A DNA stretch of 14,656 bases from Bacteroidota bacterium. Lineage in GTDB: Bacteria > Bacteroidota > Bacteroidia > CAMBQF01. Location: NCBI GenBank assembly GCA_027483285.1, contig JAIXUZ010000308.1, forward strand, positions 1-14,656, written 5' to 3'. Made by a program: the position numbers and the translations under genes. Below are positions 7,242 through 13,784 of this stretch, one piece after another (position 1 is the stretch's first letter; each line of letters starts with the position of its first letter). The notes beneath the pieces are model-generated. The model was given only the letters and a program-made list of their open reading frames with translations, was not told where the DNA came from and searched no databases.

Positions 7242-8719
7242 AATGTGTCGTTTATAATAGTTTCTGTGGTAATTTTTGCTGATGCAAGGCAAATAGGAAT
7301 GCCTCCGCCCGGGTGCACACTACCGCCGCAAAAATAAAGCCCTTTTATTTTATCGCTATAATTTTTATGCCTGAAAAAAGCGGCAAACTTATTATTACTG
7401 CTGGTGCCGTACAATGATCCTCCTAACGATGAGGTACGGCTTTCAATCAACTGCGGGTCTAAAATCCACTCACAGTCTATATACTGTTCAATGTCTTCGC
7501 CAAGGTGTTTACTTAGTTTTTGTATTACAATAGCTTTTGTTTGTTGAGCAATAATTTGCCAGTTTTGGTCAGCGTGTTCAGGTGCGTTAACCATTACAAA
7601 CCAGCTTTCGCAACCTGCGGGTGCATCGGCCTTGGCTATTTTCGATCCTACAAAAACATAAATGGTAGGGTCTTTATACACGGCTTTCTTATCAAACAGG
7701 CTGTCAAACTCAGCCTTATAATCTTCAGCAAAAAATATGTTGTGCAAATCAAGTTGGGCAAACTCTTTTTTCATCCCCCAGTTAAACACCAGTGCCGATG
7801 TAGACCTTTCCTGCTTTAGCAGTTTTTTAGCCGTTGCCTCATCGTTTAGCAAATGTCTGTAGGTAACTACCACATCTGCATTGCTAACCACAAGGTCGGC
7901 CCTATGTTCCACGCCGCTGGCAATAACCCCAACAGCAGTATTATTTTCAACTATTATCTTTTCAACCTTGGTGTTAAAGGTAAACGCTACCCCAAGTTTT
8001 AATGCCAGTTGATAGATGGCTGAGGTAATGCTATACATGCCTTTGGTGGGCAGGTAAGCGCCCAAACCATATTCCACATGCGGAATAACATTTAGCACCC
8101 CTGGTGCTTTGTAGGGGTTGCTGCCATTGTAAGTAGCATACCTGTCAAAAAGCTGCACCACTTCGGGCTTAGAAAAACGTTCGGTATTGGCTTTGTGCAT
8201 GGTTTTCATCACATCCATCTGCCCAATGCTTAAGGCGCTTTTCCAAAACTGGCGGCTTAGGTAGGTATACTTATCGCCAAAGGGTTTAAATATAAACACG
8301 TCCGATGTTAGTTCCCACAACCGTTTGCTATGTTGCAGATGGGCAATAACGTTAGCGGCCTTTTCGCCGGTTACATGTTCTACTTCTTCAGCAAATTTAG
8401 TATTGTCGGCATAGGCATTAAGCACCTTGCCGTTGCTAAAAAAGTAGCGGCAAATAGTAGTCAGCCTTTCTATTTCAATGTAATCTTTCAGGTTCTCGCC
8501 CGCTTCGGTAAAAAGCTCTTCAACCAAATAGGGTAGGGTAAACAGCGATGGCCCAATATCAAAGCGGTATCCGTCTACATACATTTCGGCCAGTTTGCCG
8601 CCGGGTTTCTCTGCAGCCTCAAAAACCTGCACGCTAAAACCTGCAGTAGCCAACCTTACGGCCGTAGCTAATCCTGCTACTCCGCTGCCTATAACTATTG
8701 CCGATTTACTTTTTTGCAC
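7238..8719 (-). CDS. crtD: Carotenoid 3,4-desaturase CrtD (493 aa)
   Basis: This is an FAD-dependent carotenoid desaturase paralogous to CrtI. It has the nucleotide-binding motif IVIGSGVAGLATAVRLA (GSGVAG at 11-16), EAAEKPGGKLAE (PGGK at 39-42), the YRFDIGPSLFTLP segment, and the C-terminal FCGGSVHPGGGIP signature near 463-475. The internal run FDRYATYNGSNPYKAPG, with a nearby YLPTKGMYSI segment, is what I associate with Bacteroidota CrtD rather than CrtI. CrtD acts after CruF, putting a 3',4' double bond into the 1'-hydroxylated end. The start is GTG at 8719, which leaves the Rossmann motif at the expected distance from the N-terminus. The stop overlaps cruF by 4 bases. It is the first gene of the cluster, 126 bases from the divergent secreted-protein gene. 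A role as a second CrtI is the main alternative. Confidence 0.82.
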   Translation of the reverse strand: MQKSKSAIVIGSGVAGLATAVRLATAGFSVQVFEAAEKPGGKLAEMYVDGYRFDIGPSLFTLPYLVEELFTEAGENLKDYIEIERLTTICRYFFSNGKVLNAYADNTKFAEEVEHVTGEKAANVIAHLQHSKRLWELTSDVFIFKPFGDKYTYLSRQFWKSALSIGQMDVMKTMHKANTERFSKPEVVQLFDRYATYNGSNPYKAPGVLNVIPHVEYGLGAYLPTKGMYSITSAIYQLALKLGVAFTFNTKVEKIIVENNTAVGVIASGVEHRADLVVSNADVVVTYRHLLNDEATAKKLLKQERSTSALVFNWGMKKEFAQLDLHNIFFAEDYKAEFDSLFDKKAVYKDPTIYVFVGSKIAKADAPAGCESWFVMVNAPEHADQNWQIIAQQTKAIVIQKLSKHLGEDIEQYIDCEWILDPQLIESRTSSLGGSLYGTSSNNKFAAFFRHKNYSDKIKGLYFCGGSVHPGGGIPICLASAKITTETIINDTL

Positions 8720-8787
8720 AAGTAGTATAATGCTTAAAGGCTTAAATTGTTTTAAACGGGTCTTAGTTTGTATTTATTAAATCCTGA

Positions 8788-8820
8788 TTTGTAATACACC
8801 GCTTGCATTTACTATTATTG
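8788..8820 (+). promoter_or_regulatory. Possible Bacteroidota-type promoter for the 191-aa secreted protein
   Basis: TTTG (8788-8791) is followed after 21 bases by TATTATTG (8813-8820), one mismatch from TAnnTTTG. It lies 25 bases upstream of the ATG at 8846. I found no comparably good minus-strand promoter for crtD in the same 126-base divergent region. Confidence 0.38.
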
Positions 8821-8845
8821 CATTGTTAAACAGTACAAGGGTTAA

Positions 8846-9421
8846 ATGAAAGCTTATTTGGGTAAGGTAGTATTATTTTTTTTGTGCCTGCTTTGCTTTG
8901 CAGCAAAGGCTCAAATGCCCCAGGATAGCATTTTTGGCCGCGATACCTCTATTGTAGATGTGTACAAGCCCCGCGCCACCCTCGATAATTTTAAGCTTTT
9001 AAAACAAGAAGTAGCAACACTGGGCATAGGCAGTTCTTTTGCCTGCCAGGGCTATTACGGTATTTTTTACATGTGCGAGCTTCCTCCCTATGTTATTGGT
9101 GGGGCAAACTATAACAGCCGTTGGTGTAATATCCAATACAAAATATCAGGCAACGATAGTGTCCGCGCTAACCTGGTTTTAATAACGGCCGAAATACATA
9201 ACCCCGACTACCAGCTAAAAACTCTCGAGGCTTTTGTCGATGTTATCCGCAAAACGATGAACATGATGGGCGAGGTTTTTCCGGCTGATTTACGTTCATC
9301 GATACTGGATATGCGAGAGTTTAAAATACGCACCTCGCGCGGCTATGTGCTTCGCCTAAAGGTTTACCACACCCAGTTTGATGCACTTGAAATTAAAATT
9401 GATGCTACGGGCATAGAGTAG
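8846..9421 (+). CDS. Secreted protein of unknown function (191 aa)
   Basis: I do not recognise the family. Residues 1-22 form a strong signal peptide (hydrophobic core VVLFFLCLLCF, then AAKAQ), so the product is exported to the periplasm or beyond. The mature protein is mixed alpha-beta, with three cysteines (within FACQGYYG, FYMCELPP and SRWCNIQYK) that could form a disulphide. A helix (TLEAFVDVIRKTMNMM) precedes C-terminal strands (GYVLRLKVYHTQFDALEIKID). It stands alone on its strand, divergent from crtD and convergent with the DUF3298-like lipoprotein gene, with no gap between the two stops. Nothing ties it to pigment synthesis except position. Confidence 0.7.
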   Translation: MKAYLGKVVLFFLCLLCFAAKAQMPQDSIFGRDTSIVDVYKPRATLDNFKLLKQEVATLGIGSSFACQGYYGIFYMCELPPYVIGGANYNSRWCNIQYKISGNDSVRANLVLITAEIHNPDYQLKTLEAFVDVIRKTMNMMGEVFPADLRSSILDMREFKIRTSRGYVLRLKVYHTQFDALEIKIDATGIE

Positions 9422-10201
9422 CTATTTCCTGATAAATTTTTCTAATGCTTTTTTCGATATCCGTAAATGCGGTTCCCCCTGCGTGTATGCGCCAATTTGG
9501 TAACTGTAAAAGTTAAATACAACACTATCCTGCTCAATTAATATATCAATTGGTAGGGAGAAATTTGCCAGACCAAAATGTTCTTCTTGTTTTAAGTAGC
9601 CATTAATGATACCAACAAACTCATTGGTATCACTCACTGATTTTATCTTAAAATAGTTGTCGAAATTGTAATTGGTATTTATTTTGGTATTGTAATTAAT
9701 GGTTAAGTAATCGTTGGTATGATGCGCCCCTCCACCATAATTATAGATATTATAGACTACTGAAAACCAATCGCCGTATTGCTTGATATAAATTGGTTTA
9801 GCTGAATATTCATTTATTCTTTCTTTCTCCTGTTTAGAGTATTTAGCATCCTCTTTACTAAAGAAAAGTTTAAACCGGTTAAAATCATCTATCAAAACCT
9901 TTTTATTGACTAAGGCTAACTTAATTTTTTCCGGATGGTTAATTACGGGTAGATAAAAAGTGCCAACAACATACCTGTCAGTATCACTTACGACAAAGCC
10001 ACTTTCGATAATATAATCCTCATTATCGAAAGTGTAAAACAAGAATTTTGGTTTAGGGTCTGCATCGCTTTCTTGTGGCGCAGGCAGTTCTAAATAGCTT
10101 GTGTCTTTTTGGGTTTCGGTACTGTATAGTTCTTTTTTAGGATGTTCTTTGCAAGAAATAAATCCTATAAAAAGCAAGGCAGCATAGATTATATTTTTCA
10201 C
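9422..10201 (-). CDS. DUF3298-like lipoprotein (259 aa)
   Basis: The N-terminus has a signal peptide ending in a lipobox, FISC with Cys17 as the likely lipidated residue, so this is a membrane-anchored lipoprotein. A YNYGGGAHHTNDY segment (153-165) precedes NYNFDNYF (177-184). The C-terminal FYSYQIGAYTQGEPHLRISKKAL (231-253) closely follows the DUF3298 pattern 'f.pYeiapya.G...v.ip...l', known from RsiV-like and other envelope proteins of unknown or sensory function. The start is GTG at 10201, nine bases after the tag stop, so it may be cotranscribed with tag. The gene is strikingly AT-rich: four 60-base lines sampled across it give about 25-37% GC, against about 48% in a sampled line of tag and one of the WG gene. 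No ligand or partner can be named. Confidence 0.75.
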   Translation of the reverse strand: MKNIIYAALLFIGFISCKEHPKKELYSTETQKDTSYLELPAPQESDADPKPKFLFYTFDNEDYIIESGFVVSDTDRYVVGTFYLPVINHPEKIKLALVNKKVLIDDFNRFKLFFSKEDAKYSKQEKERINEYSAKPIYIKQYGDWFSVVYNIYNYGGGAHHTNDYLTINYNTKINTNYNFDNYFKIKSVSDTNEFVGIINGYLKQEEHFGLANFSLPIDILIEQDSVVFNFYSYQIGAYTQGEPHLRISKKALEKFIRK

Positions 10202-10210
10202 TTTTAGTTG

Positions 10211-10801
10211 TTAGTTTTTAGCTTCCATCGCCACTTCCTTCTTCCTAAAGCAATCTACTGTATGGTCGTTTACCATGCCTGCGGCCTGCATATAGGCATA
10301 GCAAATGGTAGAGCCTACAAACTTAAAGCCGCGTTTTATAAGGGCCTTGCTCATGGCATCGCTTTCAGGGCTTTTAGATAGGTAGTTGCCTATACTGGGC
10401 TTGTTTACAATGGTTTTGCCACCAACAAACTGCCAAATGTATTTATCAAAGCTGCCAAACTCTTTCTGCACTTCCATAAATGCCTTAGCGTTGCCTATGG
10501 TAGCCTTTATCTTAAGGCGGTTGCGTATAATCCCGTCATTCAGCATCAGTTCTTCCACATCGCTATCATCCATTGCCGCAATCTTTTTCAGGTTATAGTT
10601 TAAAAAAGCCTTGCGGTAGTTTTCGCGCTTGCGTAGTACTGTCAACCAGCTTAGACCCGCCTGGAAACCATCCAGCACAATAAACTCAAAATGCTTTTGG
10701 TCGTCGTGTACCGGTACGCCCCATTCGGTGTCGTGGTATTCCATCATAATATCATTGCCCAGGCACCAGGGGCAGCGTGTTAATTCTTTTTTAGCAGCCA
10801 T
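10211..10801 (-). CDS. tag: DNA-3-methyladenine glycosylase I, Tag (196 aa)
   Basis: Tag excises 3-methyladenine from alkylated DNA, starting base-excision repair in the cytoplasm. The family landmarks are clear: RCPWC at the N-terminus, EYHDTEWGVPVHDD (21-34), LDGFQAGLSWLTVLRKRENYR, and the C-terminal NDHTVDCF. The zinc-snap ligands of E. coli Tag (Cys4, His17, His175, Cys179) correspond to Cys10, His23, His180 and Cys184, and Trp46 to Trp52. The base-contacting Glu38 is replaced by Asp44, a conservative change. Length is normal. The ATG at 10801 places RCPWC at the usual distance. The gene is divergent from the KPVIYLYP array across 56 bases, and a consensus promoter reads towards it. Confidence 0.95.
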   Translation of the reverse strand: MAAKKELTRCPWCLGNDIMMEYHDTEWGVPVHDDQKHFEFIVLDGFQAGLSWLTVLRKRENYRKAFLNYNLKKIAAMDDSDVEELMLNDGIIRNRLKIKATIGNAKAFMEVQKEFGSFDKYIWQFVGGKTIVNKPSIGNYLSKSPESDAMSKALIKRGFKFVGSTICYAYMQAAGMVNDHTVDCFRKKEVAMEAKN

Positions 10802-10842
10802 TTATGGAATATTGTTGTTATTTTAATCTATGTAATGAGTTT

Positions 10843-10872
10843 CAAATTTAACGCAATATGCAAACAAAGCAA
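10843..10872 (-). promoter_or_regulatory. Consensus Bacteroidota promoter for tag
   Basis: On the minus strand TTG (10872-10870) is followed after exactly 19 bases by TAAATTTG (10850-10843), a perfect TAnnTTTG. This is the best promoter match I found in the window. It sits about 40 bases upstream of the tag ATG, and its -33 element lies inside the first codons of the divergent gene at 10858. Confidence 0.5.
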
Positions 10873-11817
10873 TATACCCTGATACTAATGTTGATATTAT
10901 GTCTGGGGGCATTTAGCAGCAAGGCTTATACCGACTTGTACCCGCAAAAAAGCAGGCCTACCGATAGTATTATGAATCTGATGTATAACCCTGATACCTA
11001 TCCTGGTACGTTAAAGGCGCTTAAAAAATTGGATAAGGGTATGGCATCGTTGTTAGATAGTGCAGTAACCTTTGTAAACAACCTACCGGCCTGTTGGGCT
11101 ATGAGTCCTGTATACAAATACCGCTTAATGCGCCTAAGGCATTATCAAATTAACGGGTATGCCGAAATGGTTTCTAAAGAGTATGCCGTTTTTGATAAAA
11201 TTGAAAAGGAGTTCCCGCCAAATATATTGCCCAACCAAGGCATGTACGAAGTAGATAAACCCGTCATTTATCTATACCCAACAACAGAAACCAAGATAAA
11301 TGTCAACCTTGGTTTTACAGGGGCCGACTTATACACCTGGCCTAAGATTGATGCCAAGAATAACTGGAACGTAATTGCCCAGCCTGATGGAATGCTGAAA
11401 GATGCCACAGGCGAAGAATACTCTTATTTGTTTTGGGAAGGCAAGATGGATAATTTCAATTGGGTAGATATGAATGAAGGTTTTGTAGTGCCTGCTGCCG
11501 AAACCGAGACATTCTTCCGTGATAAGCTGAAATACCTGGGTTTAAACAGCCGCGAGTATACCGACTTTATAACCTTTTGGGCCCCAAGAATGAAGGACAA
11601 TGCATACAATTTTATCCGTTTTGAAACCATTGCTTATGAGGCCGAAGTTCCACTAACCGTTACACCAAAACCCGAAAGTAGCCAGCGCATTTTAATGGTG
11701 TACAAAGGTCTTGAAGAGCCAATAACTGTTAAAGAACAGGTGTTAAAACCATTTACCCGCAAAGGCTTCACCCTGATAGAATGGGGCGGTGCTGAATTGC
11801 CTGAAATACTAAACTAA
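10858..11817 (+). CDS. Exported KPVIYLYP-domain protein, array copy 1 (319 aa)
   Basis: Function unknown. Residues 1-23 form a signal peptide (core LILMLILCLGAF, then SSKA). An N-terminal region of about 110 residues looks helical and carries the repeated phrases LMYNPDTYPGTLKALKKLD and LLDSAVTFVNNLPACWAM. The C-terminal domain opens with KPVIYLYP at 134-141. It continues through TWPK, PDGMLKD, SYLFWEGK, EGFVVP, a LGLNSREYTDFITFWAP helix-strand segment and FIRFET, and closes PFTRKGFTLIEWGG (298-311). The strand-rich pattern suggests a beta-sandwich. The same architecture is repeated in the three following genes. It is first in the row, with 4 bases to copy 2. I cannot name a DUF, ligand or catalytic residue. 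The high conservation of acidic and aromatic residues suggests a binding surface. Confidence 0.8.
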   Translation: MQTKQYTLILMLILCLGAFSSKAYTDLYPQKSRPTDSIMNLMYNPDTYPGTLKALKKLDKGMASLLDSAVTFVNNLPACWAMSPVYKYRLMRLRHYQINGYAEMVSKEYAVFDKIEKEFPPNILPNQGMYEVDKPVIYLYPTTETKINVNLGFTGADLYTWPKIDAKNNWNVIAQPDGMLKDATGEEYSYLFWEGKMDNFNWVDMNEGFVVPAAETETFFRDKLKYLGLNSREYTDFITFWAPRMKDNAYNFIRFETIAYEAEVPLTVTPKPESSQRILMVYKGLEEPITVKEQVLKPFTRKGFTLIEWGGAELPEILN

Positions 11818-11821
11818 AGAG

Positions 11822-12793
11822 ATGAAAAAGTACATTATAGGAATTTGCAGCTTACTATTAGTTGCAATTAATAGTAGGGCAGAGGTAACTCCCAAGGAAA
11901 GCATCCCTAAGCTAGACTCGCTGCTAAACCTGGTTTTCAACCCTGGTTCTTTTACATATACGTTAAAAGAAATTGCGCAGTACGATAAACCTCAATCGTT
12001 AAAAATAGACAGTGCTATACAGTATTTGTATGCGTTAAATTACAACTGGGCTATGACAGGTCCATATTAACAACGTATGCAAACTCTCAGGTATTACCAA
12101 TTACCCGGCTATGCGTTGATGGTAGAACAAGGGTTTATGCTTTGGCAAAAGATACAGAAAGAGTACCCCGGTTATAGAAATCCCAAGTTTGATAACGACC
12201 CGGGTGATGACCGTAATAGGGTGCGCCCCCTAAAGCCTGTTATATACCTGTATCCTGAAAAGGAAATGGACATTAACGTAACCCTCAAGTTTGAAAGTGA
12301 AGAGTTGTACACCTGGCCGCAGGTTGATGATAATCTGGGTTGGAGTGTTACAGCAAAACCTGATGGTATGCTTACCGATGCATCGGGCGAAGAATACCCT
12401 TACCTTTTTTGGGAGAGCAAAACCACCGACTATAAATGGGTTGATTTTAGCGAAGGCTTTGTTGTAGCGGCTGATGAGACAGAGAATTTTTTACGCGATA
12501 AACTTAAATTACTCGGACTGAATAGCCGCGAGTATACCGACTTTATAACCTTTTGGGGGCCAAAGCTGCGTAAAAATAAATACAACCTGATAAGGTTTGA
12601 AACCGATGCTTATAATTTAGCTATGCCGATAAACATAGAGCCTGCACCTGCCAGCATTCAGCGTGTGTTTATGGTTTATAAATCATTAAATTCGCCTCTA
12701 ATATTACCATTACAAAAACTAAAACCATTTACCCGCAAAGGCTACACCGTAATAGAGTGGGGCGGTATGGTTATGCCCGAAATTGTAAACTAA
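11822..12793 (+). pseudogene. KPVIYLYP-domain protein, array copy 2, interrupted by one in-frame stop
   Basis: Read through, this frame encodes a protein the same length as its neighbours: signal peptide (MKKYIIGICSLLLVAINSRA), LDSLLNLVFNPGSF and IDSAIQYLYALNYNWAM segments, KPVIYLYP at codons 138-145, and PFTRKGYTVIEWGG at the end. A TAA at 12068-12070 interrupts it after 82 residues. At the aligned position (MT-GPY-stop-QRM against MA-TVY-QTRM) copy 4 has CAA (Gln) and copy 1 has AAA (Lys), so one first-position change explains the stop. No frameshift or second stop follows over 238 codons, so the break is recent, a sequencing error, or read through. The start follows copy 1 by 4 bases. Two separate genes (11822-12070 and 12077-12793) would be the literal reading. 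Confidence 0.75.
12077..12793 (+). CDS. 3' fragment of copy 2: KPVIYLYP domain without signal peptide (238 aa)
   Basis: An ATG lies six bases after the TAA, so ribosomes that have just terminated could in principle restart here. The product would hold the whole conserved C-terminal domain (KPVIYLYP, TWPQ, PDGMLTD, YLFWESK, FITFWGPK, IEWGG). It would have lost the signal peptide and most of the N-terminal helical part, so it should stay in the cytoplasm, unlike every intact copy. I regard it as a remnant of the interrupted gene rather than an independent protein. Confidence 0.45.
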   Translation: MQTLRYYQLPGYALMVEQGFMLWQKIQKEYPGYRNPKFDNDPGDDRNRVRPLKPVIYLYPEKEMDINVTLKFESEELYTWPQVDDNLGWSVTAKPDGMLTDASGEEYPYLFWESKTTDYKWVDFSEGFVVAADETENFLRDKLKLLGLNSREYTDFITFWGPKLRKNKYNLIRFETDAYNLAMPINIEPAPASIQRVFMVYKSLNSPLILPLQKLKPFTRKGYTVIEWGGMVMPEIVN

Positions 12794-12799
12794 CGTACT

Positions 12800-13774
12800 A
12801 TGAAATACCTTATAGCATTAAGCAGCCTGGTTTTATTATTTATAGCATGCGGAAACAATACTATAGAAGAACAACAACTAAAGCCAACACCAATAGATAG
12901 CACAGCCAAAGCCGATTCTATTTTAAAGCTAAAGTATGATAAAACAAACTGGAGTGTTAGTATTAAAGAGCTGGCCCGCTGGGATAGTTGCAAAGCCCGC
13001 CAGTTAGATAGTGTTATAATGTTTGTTTTAAAGCTACCCAGCAATTGGGGCCGTACCCGCGATGCTATTTTTGGCTTAGATAGCCTTGCATACGGGCAAA
13101 TTTACAGCTATGGCCGTAAAATTGGCGATGATTATTACGCATACCTGCATAACCCCCCACCCCCGCCGCAAATAGTAGAACCAGATTATTACCATATGAC
13201 CGAAAAACCGGTTATTTACCTATACCCCACCAAGGAAATGCAAGTAAACGTAAAACTTGATTTTAATGGTACTGATTTATACACCTGGCCTAAAGTTGGC
13301 GAGGCCGCAGAATGGGATGTTACCGCCCGGCCCGATGGTATGCTAACTGATACCAAGGGTGATCAATTTCCTTACCTTTTTTGGGAAGGCAAACAGCGCA
13401 ATTTAAGCTGGATTGATAATACATCGGGGTTTGTAGTTAGTTCGTTAAGTGTGGAGACTTTTTTGCAGGAAAAACTAAAAGTTTTGGGCCTAAACCCTCG
13501 CGAACGTGCCGACTTTATTACCTATTGGGGCCCGCGTATGCACAAAAGCGGATATTATTTTATCAGGTTTGAAACAGTAAATTATGCCAAAGCCATACCA
13601 CTAAGTATAACACCTGCACCAACAACCATGCAACGCATAATGATGGTTTTTGCCCCGCTAAGTAGCGATAGGAAAGTAAAAGAACAAAGCCTAACACCCT
13701 TTACACGCAAAGGCTTTACGGTAATAGAATGGGGCGGGATAGAGTTACCCTCTGTAACATTTAAGGAGTTTTAA
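12800..13774 (+). CDS. KPVIYLYP-domain lipoprotein, array copy 3 (324 aa)
   Basis: Function unknown. Unlike its neighbours, this copy has a lipoprotein signal: MKYLIALSSLVLLFIACGNN, with Cys17 as the likely acylated residue, so it should be anchored in a membrane. The N-terminal part keeps the ILKLKYDKTNWSVSIKELARWD and QLDSVIMFVLKLPSNWG phrases. The middle diverges and includes a short proline run (HNPPPPPQIVEP, near 117-128) that looks like a flexible linker. The shared domain follows: KPVIYLYP at 136-143, DLYTWPK, PDGMLTD, YLFWEGK, SGFVVS, LGLNPRERADFITYWGP and PFTRKGFTVIEWGG. It starts 6 bases after copy 2 and ends 10 bases before copy 4, consistent with one operon. Confidence 0.8.
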   Translation: MKYLIALSSLVLLFIACGNNTIEEQQLKPTPIDSTAKADSILKLKYDKTNWSVSIKELARWDSCKARQLDSVIMFVLKLPSNWGRTRDAIFGLDSLAYGQIYSYGRKIGDDYYAYLHNPPPPPQIVEPDYYHMTEKPVIYLYPTKEMQVNVKLDFNGTDLYTWPKVGEAAEWDVTARPDGMLTDTKGDQFPYLFWEGKQRNLSWIDNTSGFVVSSLSVETFLQEKLKVLGLNPRERADFITYWGPRMHKSGYYFIRFETVNYAKAIPLSITPAPTTMQRIMMVFAPLSSDRKVKEQSLTPFTRKGFTVIEWGGIELPSVTFKEF

Positions 13775-13784
13775 TAACACAACT

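Noticed and set aside
7242..7292. TTG start for cruF at 7292
   Set aside because: The codon is TTG, would overlap crtD by 55 bases, and the extra residues only re-read the crtD end; GTG at 7241 with a GTGA overlap is more natural.
8742..8755. TTAAA-TTGT-TTTAA dyad upstream of crtD as another copy of the crtZ-leader element
   Set aside because: The core is TTGTTTTA, not TTGTTTA, and the arms are only five A/T bases; this is expected by chance in such AT-rich sequence.
12790..13044. 84-codon minus-strand frame across the copy 2/copy 3 junction
   Set aside because: It is antisense to copy 3 codons, with no signal, motif or promoter of its own.
13763..13768. AAGGAG as a Shine-Dalgarno site for array copy 4
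   Set aside because: It lies 16 bases before the ATG, inside the last codons of copy 3, too far to serve; Bacteroidota genes also rarely rely on it.
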